From Ceratobasidium sp. AG-K (lineage: Eukaryota > Basidiomycota > Agaricomycetes > Cantharellales > Ceratobasidiaceae), in NCBI GenBank assembly GCA_037039685.1, contig JAWNGF010000013.1, positions 1,323,001 to 1,387,000 of the forward strand: a stretch of 64,000 bases of DNA. Reading direction: 5' to 3'. Both the position numbers and the translations under genes were made by a program. The stretch's first letter is position 1; each line of letters begins with the position of its first letter. Under the pieces are notes generated by a model. That model was not told the DNA's origin, searched no databases, and worked only from the letters and a program-made list of their open reading frames with translations. Positions 43,694 through 53,715 of this stretch are shown in pieces.

Positions 43694-45046
43694 TTAATAA
43701 GCCTTGGTGACGTCTTTTCCCAACTCAATGTCCAAAGAGATTTCTTCAATCTGAGCTTCAAACCCCAAGGCCGTGCTCTTGGAAGGACAGACTCTTGCTG
43801 AATGTCCCTTGCCGCTGCAGGTGAAGCAAATCATGGGTGCCTTTCCGTTGCCATCAAGATCCATTGCATTGGGGTCTTTAGCGGGAGTGGATGTTTTAGG
43901 CATTTGGGTTGTGGGAGTGGTGAAGGTAGTGACTCTGGTGTCTTTCTGAATTGCTCCAAACGGAACATTTCCTTTAGTTCCATCATCCCAGGAGATCTGT
44001 GGAACTGCACGGCCTTTTGCGTTCCTGGAAATACTTGAGATTTTTCCATATTGCACCCCCCCTGTAGGTTTTGACATAAAGACACAATCGTTTATATTGA
44101 ACCTTTGACCTAGTGAGGTGTTTGCAGTGTTTGTGGCCACCTTAGGTGTAGTTTGTTTTGAGGTGCTGGCTTGTAGGCTTTGAACCTTTTTTGGTGCGTT
44201 AATGGCATTCATTGTGGAATCGATTTCCAGGGCTTGTTTGCGAACTTGGTTAAATGTCCTTGTTGCTTCATGGGGTTTGAAGTTGTGTGCCACCATGGCC
44301 ATTTTGATTTCATCTTTAAGACCATCATTGAAATCATCATGAAGTACTCAATCAGTGTACCCAAGTACTGATGAATAAGTGACAAAATCCCTTAGATAAT
44401 CTTGAATGGAAGTCTTCTGGACCAACTTTTTGTATAGTTGTCTATATCAGTCGATTTTGTGGACGTTGCCAAACCTAGCTTGCATTTTGTTCCAGAATTC
44501 ATCCATGTCGTGTAGCCAATTAGTTGCTCCTCTTCTTGCTGTATCTATGTTGATTCCAGGTTGCATCCATATGTAGGCAGGCCCTTTGCAATAACCCATA
44601 ATGTAAGTGATTTTTTGTTCTGTAGTTGCTTGTGGGGATGTATGGTTTATGTACAGGGTACATTGCGATTTAAACTCATCGAATTTGTCTACTTCTCCAG
44701 AAAATTCCTCTGGGGGATGCATTTTGAGTTTGTATCCTGGGGTAGTTGTTGATGCAGTTGTAGAGGGTGTTGCTCCCAGGTTTGCTAGTGATTGAGATAC
44801 CGCGGTTATCAATTGGTGAAGAGGTGCAATCTGTGAGGTTTGATTTTGGATTGCCATGACGTCCGCAACAGTGTTGTCAATTCCTTGTTCTAGCGTGGTA
44901 GTGATGCTATTCAAGGCATTGATGTGGCTGTTTATCTTTTGCACCTCATCTATTAGAGCATTGATTGCGTGTGCGACTACATTGGGTGGGGATGTTTCAG
45001 ATATTTGAGTGAACCCTCCTTGACTTGGTGATGGGGCTCTAGACAT
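43694..45046 (-). pseudogene. Gag of element F2 (full-length frame, two stops)
   Basis: 451 codons from MSRAPSPSQGG. It has the capsid region complete, including the part missing in F1 (IQDYLRDFVTYSSVLGY, EATRTFNQVRKQALEID). A basic Ser/Thr linker and a compact module (GKISSISRN to ISWDDGTKGNVPFGAIQKDT) follow, then a zinc knuckle CFTCSGKGHSARVC. TGA at 44447-44449 replaces CGA of F1; a second TGA lies near 44350 in the part F1 lacks. Confidence 0.88.
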
Positions 45047-45070
45047 ATCGGAACAGGGAGAAGTGTGGAT

Positions 45071-45861
45071 TTATTGGGAGCCCAGACCGTACAGAATATT
45101 GCAAATCCTTCTGCAAACTCGTCTATCTTTCATGACATGTAAACTTCTTAAAAACACCAATTCAAGATTTTTGTCCTCCAGAAACAATGTGTTAATCACT
45201 CCTAGTTTGTTGTACTGTTTGTATATGTAGTTACGATGAACGTCTTCAATAAAGAGTGATAGGGATTCTAGCCTGAGCTGTTCCCTGTGTTGTTCCTGTG
45301 TGAGTCGAGGTCTTGGTCCCACAGAAAAGGGTTGGGGGCAATGGTGTTAAGATGGTTTAGAAGGCGGTAATCCTGGTTAATAGGAATACGCACTTCTGAC
45401 ACAAGAGGGCAGTATCTGCTTTTGATTTTGTCTTTGAGGGTTTTGATGGTGCGCCACTGACGTTTGTTATTGTTGACGAGGTTTTCAACCTTTCAAGTGT
45501 ATTTTTCTTGGATTTTGATGAGTTGGTCGCAATTTTCAATCAGGACACGGGTTTGCGCTTGTAGGCACTTGACTTCAATATTGGTGTCAGCTAGATTTAT
45601 GCTTTGGACACGATCTTGATCAATTTGTTGCTTGTTTGTGTTATCAATGCTTATTCCAATGAACTCGAGTCTTGAATGAAGTGATTGATAATCAGCTTCA
45701 AGTTGATTGTGGTTTTCGTTGTTCCTTGTACGTTCTACCCTTAGTTCCTCTGCTTGCTCCACTTGATCTTCTTCTAGTACTTCAATTCGACTGTTTAATT
45801 TGTCGACTTTGGTGTCTAGATCAAGTACGAAATCTTTTAGTCTAAAGACTGCTTTGCAAAG
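45071..45861 (-). pseudogene. Leader ORFs of element F2
   Basis: Counterpart of the two F1 leader ORFs. The coiled-coil frame runs from about 45861 with one TGA at 45493-45495 (CGA in F1) and again no methionine; the small ORF is 45322-45071 (MGPRPRLTQEQ to LYGLGSQ). The splice-acceptor-like CATTTTTTAG is kept at the start. Confidence 0.5.
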
Positions 45862-46365
45862 GCTAAAAAATGCGGGGAACACTTTTAAGGTTAATTAGTT
45901 AGTTACTAATTAATCTCTTTTTAGTGCGTACTGATGGGGACGACAAGTTGATGGGGTTCTTGATGGATGTGAGTGTTAACTTGAGTGGTGCTCCAACCAC
46001 TTTCCAGGTTGACTTGAGAGGATCTGGCTTCCTCAAGATGTTGATTTGGAGGTGAAGGGTGCTAGACACTAAGCTTTTGCTTTATATACTCCTTATCTGA
46101 TCTTATCAAATATCAACAGCCTTGGGCGGGCGTGATAGTGACAGTGTATGACAGAGTAAGGGTGTATTTAGCTGACTAAAGCCGCTATGACCCGAAAGAG
46201 GACAACGATTGGGTTCACTGACAGCATATAGCGACGTGGGACTACTGGTCTATAGCAAGTATAGCTCCTCGTCCATTGTACTATGCCCGTTTTCCCGTGT
46301 ATGTTCTATCTACTTGGTGGAAGAGCAGGGGCTTAAGGCCAATGCTAGAAAGGCTTGACCTAATT

Positions 46366-46635
46366 TTTGAGATAAGCGCAGTGTCGGGCTGGATATCAAT
46401 GTAACTCAGCTCGTACTACTTGAGAGTAGAGAACTGCGCATATATATACCTGGATATCAATGTAACTACAGGTAATATAAGCAAATGAATATAAAAGATA
46501 AAATCTAAACTATACCTCAGCTTGTACTACTTGAGAGTAGAGAACTGAGGACAAAATTTTTACCGAAGCGCGTGTCCATGTGGAACACAATCACGTGATA
46601 CGCATATATACACATATAAGACTGAATATTCAACA
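46366..46635 (-). repeat. 3' LTR of Copia element
   Basis: 270 bp. In element orientation it begins TGTTGAATATTC and ends CTTATCTCAAAA as judged from the target duplication. On the plus strand it contains two direct copies of CTCGTACTACTTGAGAGTAG-type sequence (about 46410 and 46520), each with a CTACT-TGAG-AGTAG hairpin. Confidence 0.92.
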
Positions 46636-46674
46636 CGCCCACTCAGGATTATGCGAAAAATGAAATGAAAGGAT

Positions 46675-49600
46675 TTAAAACATTCCCATCCCAGTAACGA
46701 AACCAGGGAATTTGATGCGACCAAGTGGTTTAGTAAGCGCATCGGCGACCTGTTGTTCGGTCGGAATAAATTGAAGGTCGACTTTGTGAAGTGCGATCAC
46801 CTCTCGAATAAAATGATGTTTTACTCGAATATGTTTTGTATTTTGATGATTAACGGGATTCTTGGCCAATGCAATGCTCGATTGATTGTCGGTAAGCAAA
46901 GTTGTCGGACCTTTTGACAAAAATCCGAGTTCTTCAAGAAATTGACGAAGCCAAATCAATTGGCGGGTGGCACTCGCAGCGGCGACATATTCAGCCTCGG
47001 TACTTGACAATGAAATCGTTGGTTGTTTTCGGGATGACCAAGCGACGCTTCCTCCGGCTCGTTGGAAGATCCAACCGGTAGTCGATCGACTCGTATTAGG
47101 ATCGCCAGCGTAGTCTGAGTCGACATATCCGATCGGCTTTGACGATTTCGATCGTTCGAATACAATCCCGAGTGCTTTTGTGCCTTGTAGGTACCGTAGA
47201 ACTCGTTTGAATGCTGACCAATGCTCGTCGCCAGGATTAGCGGCGTGTTGGGCAAGCAATCCGGTCGCGAAAGCGATGTCGGGACGAGTTGAAATCATCG
47301 CATACATGAGCGATCCGACTCCACGTTGATAGAGCGTCCGATCGACAGTAGGAGCGTCGAGTTTGGGTAGATTTGGTGACTCTGCCATTGGTGTATCCCA
47401 TGGCTTGGACTCAGTCATGCTGAATCGAGCTAATATGTCGCTAATGTACCGTTTTTGACAAATTTTGAGCGTGCCAGCAGCGCGATTGCGCTCGATTTCA
47501 ACTCCGACAAACATGCGTGCCTCGCCTAGATCGACAATGTCGAACGATTCGCGCATTTTCGACTTGATTTCCTCTAGAAACGAGAGAGGTTTGCCAGCTA
47601 GGAGCATGTCGTCCACATGAGCTAAAATTATCGCTAAATTATCGCCATCCCGCTGAATGAATACAGTGTGGTCGCTTTCGGTTCTCGTGAATCCGATCGC
47701 TTCGAGAACCTCCTTAAGTCGAAGGTAGAATGCTCGAGCGGCTTGTTTCAGACCGTATAACGCTTTAACGAGTTGCCAGACGTGATCGCCTTCGGCAAAT
47801 CCCTCGGGTTGCTCCATGTAGAGCTCTTCCTCGACGACGCCGTGTAGGAACGCCGTTTTGATGTCGAGCTGAAGGAGCTCGAGGTCTTCGCTTGCGACGA
47901 TGCTGAAAAGCACCCTATATGCGTCCGATGCGGCCACTGGCGACGAGATCTCAACATAATCGACACCTGGAGCTTGAAGGAAACCCTTGGCGACAAGTCG
48001 GGCTTTGTATTTGAGGATTTCGCCATCGACGTCGCGCTTATATGCGTACACCCAGCGACATTTGATGACCCTTTTGTGAGTCGGTCTATCAGCCGGTTTC
48101 CAAACTTTATGCTCGGTAATCGATTTGATTTCTTCGATCATAGCTTCGAGCCATAGATTGGCGTCTGGTCGTGCCATAGCTTCGGCATAGGTGTCGGGGG
48201 GATGTTCAATTAGCGCATTTAGGGCGCTCTCGGTCGTCGGCTTATCGGTTCGCGTGGCAGTCTCGTTCTGCGCGCCCACTTCAGCTCCGTATCGTAGTGG
48301 CGGTCTAGTAGCTCGACCTGATCGACGTGGAGGCTCAGGCTGTTTCGCTGGCGGCTCTGGCTCGATGGGGGAATTGCTCGTCGGCTTGGCATCAGATTCT
48401 TGTCAGCTTACTGGCTCTGGCTCGATGATGATTTCAGGCGTTGGCTTCTGGTGCTCCTGATCGCCCACTTGTTCTGGGAACTCGTCCTCAAAATCTTCAA
48501 TTATCATGCGTTGTCGCGTCTCGCCTCCCTCATCGAATACGACGTCACGTGAGGTGATTACGCGACCGATCAAGCACTGAATGAGAATATGCGCCTTTCG
48601 ATTTGGGGCGAATCCGAGGTAAGTACACTCGATCGATCTTGCCTGTAGCTTGGTACGTTGACCATTGGGTACTCGAGCCCATGCCTTGCAGCCAAAGGTG
48701 CGGAGTCGGGAGACGTCGGGTAGCTTGCCCGTGAAAATTTCGTCCGGGGTTTTACCGTCAAGCGATCGTTTCGGCGTTACATTCCAGATGTATGCGGCGT
48801 GAATGATTGCAAGTCCCCAATATTTGTTGGGTAAGTCTGCATCCGCTCGCATCGCTCGTTGACTATCATTTAACGTACGAATCGCTCGCTCTGCTACGCT
48901 ATTGCTCGCTGAAGAATCCGCCTCGGTCTTCTGGTGCTCGATTCCGTGCGATTTCAGCCATGCTTCAAAAGCGTTTGATGCATATTCGCCTCCGCCGTCC
49001 GTTCGTAAGTGCTTGATCCGCTTGCCCGTCAGATTATCGATTGACAGTTTCAACTCCTTGAAGTGATTCGCGTAGTCGTTTTTATGCTTAAGTAAGTGAA
49101 CAAATATCTTGCGGGACTTGTCGTCGATCGTGACAGCGAAGTACTGATAACCTTGAATGGCTTGAACGGCGGCGGGCCCGTGTAGATCGCTATGGAGTAA
49201 CTCGAGTACATTGGACGCTCGATTTGTCGACGTTGGAAATGGGGCGCGGGTTTGCTTGCCTTTGAGGCACGGCTCGCATTGTGATTGCGGCGGTAAGCGA
49301 CTGCCTACGATGTCCATCCCTCGTACAACGCCCTTTCTGACCATATCTAGGACATACTTGTAGTTTATGTGTCCTAGGCGACAATGCCAGGTATGTAGAT
49401 CGGCTCGGGCAATGTGACTGGCCGTATATGCGATGAATTCGCTCGCTTCTAGGTCATCCTCATCGTTCAGGTTCTCCGATTCGACAATGGCAACATGGGC
49501 GGTCGGTTCTGCGTGTTTAACGCGCGCATTTAGTCGGTAAAGTTCGACGCCTAACTCGCGTGCGTAGCCGATCTCGGGTCCACGGCCATTGTTCGCCAGG

Positions 49601-50943
49601 AGTCTTGCCTCACTTTTGCCAAAAAGAACAAAAGTGCCACGTTTGGCGAGTTGTTTGATGGACATCAGACTGGCATGAAGTCCCGGTACGTGCAATACAC
49701 TGTCGATCGACATGTCGGTCTCCTTACGGGTTCCGTTGCGTAGCGTAAGCTGGACACGGCCGATTCCGGTCGCATTTATCATATTCCCGTCGCCCACTCG
49801 AACGGCGATTGGTGGTACCAGAGGTTGGTAAGTCGAAAACCATTCTCGATTTCGGGTCATGTGTTTTGACGCTCCCGAATCGAGCAGCCACATGTCTCTA
49901 GCTGACTGATTGTCCACGGCCGGCATCGCATATATCGATGGCATATCATCAGGTTCTTCGGCTGTGAGGACCACTTTTGCCGATTCGGTTTTAGGTGCGT
50001 TACTTGATTCGCTCGTTTTTGATTCAGTTGACTTAGCGGCTCGTCGCTTTTGGTGTGGTCTGGTCCCTTCGGCTCCGCCTCCTCTCGCCCAGCATTCCTT
50101 CTTGGTGTGCCCGGGCTTGGCGCAGTTGTTGCATAGGGGGCCTTTGGCCTTTTTCTTCCCTTTCGGGTCGCTCGGTTTCTTGGATTTTGGCTTTGGGGCT
50201 TGAGCAAACATCGCTGTGAGTCCACCTCCTGTCTTCCGTCGTTCTTCTTCAGCTAATGCCGCTTTGACAACCATGTCGGGCGTGATGAGGCCGGTCTGAG
50301 TGGATGTCTGGATGACCGTGCTGACGATCGCATAGGACGGGGGGAGCGCATTCATGAAGACTTGCGCGAGCATAAGGTCGGTCACCGCTTCTCCGAGTGT
50401 CTTCATCTTGGAGGCGATCGATCGGATGTTGTTAAACCCGGCAGATAAGTCTTCTTCCTCCTCGATTTTTGCACTCATGAATTGCTGATAGTAAAAGGAT
50501 AGCGATTGCATTCCTTTTCCTTCCCAGCGTTCGACAACTTTTGTCCATGCTTTGTGCGCTGATGTCGTCTCGATCACGTTGGCCATCGCTCCGTCTTCCA
50601 TATTCAGGGTAATCTGAGCGAATGCGTCGTCGTCTCGCTTCTGCCATTGTTCAATTTCGATTTTATTGGCTGATACTTTGGCAGAGTCCTTTTTCTCGGT
50701 CTCGGTGAGCGGTTCAGGCGGCGTTTCTGTGCCATACGCGATCTTGAGCAGTCCCCGAATTCGCAGGACCGTCGTTTGGCGGAACTTCCATGAGCTATAG
50801 TTGGATCCGTTGTCCTTCAGGAGTGGGATCTCGTAGGTTTTCTTGCTAAGGTAAGCGTCGGTCGATGCCATTGTAGTAGTAGTAACGTTTACAGCGTTTT
50901 CTGGGTTCTCTGGTTCTTCACTTTTGACGCTACCAGGGCTCAT
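46675..50943 (-). pseudogene. Copia gag-pol polyprotein (one in-frame TGA)
   Basis: A single frame of 1423 codons from ATG at 50943 (MSPGSVKSEE), which overlaps the primer binding site. Domains in order: gag (YSSWKFRQTTVLRIRGLL, FYYQQFMSAKI), zinc knuckle CNNCAKPGHTKKEC, protease LLDSGASKHMT, integrase zinc region (HTWHCRLGHINY, CEPCLKGKQ) and core (LHSDLHGP, LRTDGGGEY, SVAERAIRTLND). RT follows with LLQLDIKTAFLHG and AHVDDMLLAG, then RNase H (SSTEAEYVAA, TDNQSSIALAKNP). The only lesion seen is a TGA at 48403-48405 between integrase and RT. All catalytic residues are present. Confidence 0.95.
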
Positions 50944-50947
50944 AACC
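50934..50947 (-). other. Copia primer binding site, half-tRNA type
   Basis: GGTTATGAGCCCTG directly follows the 5' LTR on the minus strand, complementary to the initiator tRNA-Met anticodon arm. The ATG in it is also the first in-frame start of the polyprotein. Confidence 0.75.
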
Positions 50948-51218
50948 TTTTGAGATAAGCGCAGTGTCAGGCTGGATATCAATGTAACTCAGCTCGTACT
51001 ACTTGAGAGTAGAGAACTGCGCATATATATACCTGGATATCAATGTAACTACAGGTAATATAAGCAAATGAATATAAAAGATAAAATCTAAACTATACCT
51101 CAGCTCGTACTACTTGAGAGTAGAGAACTGAGGACAAAATTTTTACCGAAGCGCGTGTCCATGTGGAACACAATCACGTGATACGCATATATACACGTAT
51201 AAGACTGAATATTCAACA
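50948..51218 (-). repeat. 5' LTR of Copia element
   Basis: 271 bp, partner of 46366-46635, with about three transition differences. Confidence 0.92.
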
Positions 51219-51222
51219 CTAA

Positions 51223-51637
51223 TGTCCCGACTTGAGTCAATTAGGTATATGAAAGGTTAAGGGGTCCAACTAAATAAGTCTTAGAACCCAAGGAGTAGCA
51301 ATAGTAAGGGAGATTTGATTGGGCAAGTCCTAGTGGAGAGGAGGTCAAGCCTTGTTGTTAACCGGCTTGACCTCTGGGTTTATATACATGAGGGATCAGT
51401 GCCATGTCATCATCTATCAGTGTGAGAAAGCCGAGTACAACCAATGATAAGCGAGATAAGAGGTATGACTCAACATTCTGGAAGTTCTGGAAGCAATCAC
51501 TGATATCAAATGGAAAGACAAATACATCACATGATACAAGTTAAGTGCCAGAGGACATTTGTACCAAAAAAGGAAAGTGTTCAAAAAAAAAGATATAAAA
51601 TCAGAATAAAATGTCTGAGCTTAGTCAGCTCATGACA
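51223..51637 (-). repeat. 5' LTR of element F2
   Basis: 415 bp reverse F-family LTR, followed by ACTTC. Its last base is shared with the Copia target duplication CTAAT, so the Copia insertion separates it from the F2 primer site (GGCTTGACCTAA at about 46353-46364). Confidence 0.94.
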
Positions 51638-52041
51638 ACTTCCCATCGGCACCACTTCTGCCAAATATCAAACTGCATGTGAAATTGTTGAAGGATCAAA
51701 GGACAAGAGCCAGAGCAGCAGAAATCATCACTCCAGCTACTCAGCTCACTCAACCAAACTTGCTCTACCAAGCCCAACACCAACAACCTTTTTTAACTAA
51801 AACATGCCTGCTGTCTGCATCTCAAAGGCCCCGTCTGCACTGCCCGCCGGGCCAACACCTCCACCACCACCTTTGGCAGGGCTCTCCGACTCACCAGACA
51901 AGGCGAGTATGCCGTCGTCAACCAGGGGACCGCCCCCTGGACCTTTGTCGAGGCCAAGGAATTGGCCAAAGTCCTCAACCCAGGATGTGGACTGGGGTAT
52001 ATCCCCATCAAGAAGCGCAACGGGCTCAGCTGGACACCTGA
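51638..52041 (+). pseudogene. C-terminal tail of pol, element D
   Basis: The pol frame broken at FQKDF (39833) continues here as DFPSAPLLPNIKL and then a Gln/Thr/Ser-rich tail (AAEIITPATQLTQPN). It runs into the start of ORF3 and ends at 52041, overlapping it by about 240 bases in the +1 relation. No domain. Confidence 0.6.
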
Positions 52042-53038
52042 CCTCAAGTCCCTCAAGCATGATGACTACAGCAATATGCTATGGGTGGGGCAACCTGACG
52101 CAAAGCCCCTCAACCGTGACGCCCTCAAGTGGCACAAGCTATACACCTGCCGAGGGTGCATCAGCCACACCATCCATGACGTGGTCCTCAAAAGCGGGGA
52201 CGCCTGGAATGTTGACACTGGGTATGAGTGGCAAGAGGACAGGTGGTGGAAGCAAATTGACAACCCCCGCCTCCATATCAAAGCCAAGCGATGGGAAGCT
52301 GGAGTGGCCTGGATGCAGGCCGAGTCGGACACCAAGTCTGGCTGGGAACTCAACATCCCAAAACCAGAGCCTGGTATGCCAAACCCACTCACCTCAGACA
52401 ACTACTCATACCCTTGGACGTCCACAGCTCCCAACAACAACTGGCCTGCACTTGAGCAGGCCAAAAGTAGTCGAGCAACTCGGGGACCCAGTCCTGTCCC
52501 CACGACTAACGAGCCCCCTTTTGGGGAGCGCCCTCCAACCAACCCTCCTATGCAGCAGTCCTCCAGGACGCCCCCTGCACCCGCGGTCCCTGCACCATCC
52601 CCTGCTGCCAATGAGCTGCCCGCCCCTCCAGAAATCCCTGCCAACTCCTTGCTGCTCGAGCAGCAATTCAACAAAGCCATGGAACGGGCTCAGGCTCAAA
52701 TCGAGCGCCTCATGGCCGAGGTCAAGCAGGAACTCGACGACGCACCCCCGGCCCCCGCCTACAACAGGATGCCATGCAATGCTGAGGTCCTTGAGGCCTA
52801 CGGAATGGTCCAGCGGGGGGAGCTCTCCCCCTCTGCACTCGATTGTTGGTGCAACGCACGCCAGGAGGCCTGGGTCAACAGGGAATGCCAGTCCCTGCTT
52901 GAGCAGGAACGTCAATGCTCCCAGGCCCTCTCCCTCCTGATCCAACGCAAGCAAGACTTTGAGCAGGCTAAGTGGGACGCAATGAATGCACGCTTGGAGG
53001 AGGATATGCCCGACTTAAAAAGGGGGGCAATGTTGTGA
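51804..53038 (+). pseudogene. Accessory ORF3 of element D (one frameshift)
   Basis: Starts ATGCCTGCT (MPAVCIS); a frameshift near 51830 moves the frame to that of 51962-53038, which is then open to the end. Shared with ORF3 of B are LGYIP, LWVG, the central YTCRGCI, HDVVLKSGDAWN and TGYEWQEDRW, and the C-terminal YNRMPCN and LEAYGMVQRGEL. The charged end includes RQEAWVNRECQSLLEQE and DAMNARLEEDM. Between lies a Pro-rich linker (about 110 residues). The two cysteines of CRGC are the only obvious candidates for metal or disulfide chemistry. Function unknown. It ends at 53038, inside the first bases of the 3' LTR. Confidence 0.7.
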
Positions 53039-53583
53039 CCCATGTACAACATCCTTGGACTCTGGCTGCATGTCTTGGACTCTGGTGCCTTTAAGCACCC
53101 TATGTACAATGTAGCGCCCTCTCTCGCATTTAGTGCGGTGTATGGATGATGTGTCACCTTGGCCCATATGGCCTTGCTGTCTTCTGGATGTTTCTCTTGG
53201 AAGCATTGTCCTTCTAGATGTTCTATCTAGAAGGACTTTTTGATTGCTGACTGATACTGGTGCCTGATTGCCCAGTTTATGTATCATACCACTTTGAGGC
53301 TTTTTAGCCTCTGTCTATATATACTGGCATGCAAGCATGGACTCACTCCAGCTTGCTTTGCCTTGTCATCTCTCCCCTCAGAGTGCACTCTAAGTCCCAA
53401 AGGCCTTACAGCCTTTGTCTCTCATCTAAGTGGGCCTTTGGCCATCATCAGTATTGACGCTAAGGTTGCACTAGCAACTTAGCAAACAGTCTAAGGAGCC
53501 TTTAAGGCATATCGAGGCCAGTCTCTACAACCCAGGCAAGAACAGTCACTGTTGTCAGTCAACTGGCATAGAGGGTTGCGACA
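53031..53583 (+). repeat. 3' LTR of element D
   Basis: 553 bp, TGTTGTGACCC to GGTTGCGACA, after the purine tract AAAAAGGGGGGCAA. Confidence 0.93.
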
Positions 53584-53715
53584 GTGGTCTGCCAGTGATC
53601 TGGGGGTGATCTATAATGATTTGTTGGTGATTTGGAGTGGTTTGGAGATGATTTTAAAGGTGATTTCAGCGTGATTTGGGGTTGATTCAGGGGTGATTTG
53701 AGGGTGATTCCAAGA
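53584..53715. repeat. Degenerate GGTGATTTG short repeat
   Basis: GGTGATTT and variants (GGTGATCT, GTGATTTGG, GAGATGATTT) recur about every 11-13 bases, around ten times, directly after the end of element D. No coding value; origin unclear. Confidence 0.55.

Larger units (their letters stand above)
46366..51218 (-). mobile_element. Copia element, nearly intact (minus)
   Basis: 4853 bp with target duplication CTAAT (46361-46365, 51219-51223). LTRs of 270 and 271 bp differ at about three transitions. It has a half-tRNA primer binding site and a single gag-pol frame with one TGA. It inserted exactly at the junction of LTR and primer site of F2. Its coding DNA is rich in CpG, unlike the Gypsy elements around it. 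Confidence 0.95.
39834..51637 (-). mobile_element. Gypsy element F2 (minus), split by a Copia element
   Basis: Target duplication ACTTC at 39829-39833 and 51638-51642. Without the Copia insertion it is about 6.95 kb, that is F1 plus the 456 bp missing from F1 gag. Order leftward: LTR, leader ORFs, gag, pol, LTR. It carries seven premature stops but no coding frameshift that I could detect. Confidence 0.94.
19542..53583 (+). mobile_element. Gypsy element D with four nested insertions
   Basis: 5' LTR 19542-20096 and 3' LTR 53031-53583. Gag, pol and ORF3 segments of D are spread between insertions of a solo LTR E, F1, E and F2. Without them D is about 8.1 kb, close to B (8.0 kb), and its proteins resemble B throughout. 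Flanks are ACAGT before the 5' LTR and GTGGT after the 3' LTR, so no clean target duplication is seen; ACAGT does occur at 53581-53585, overlapping the LTR end. Confidence 0.9.

Noticed and set aside
53031..53588. A target duplication ACAGT for element D
   Set aside because: ACAGT precedes the 5' LTR, but at the 3' end it overlaps the LTR terminus (53581-53585) instead of following it, so it does not fit normal integration.
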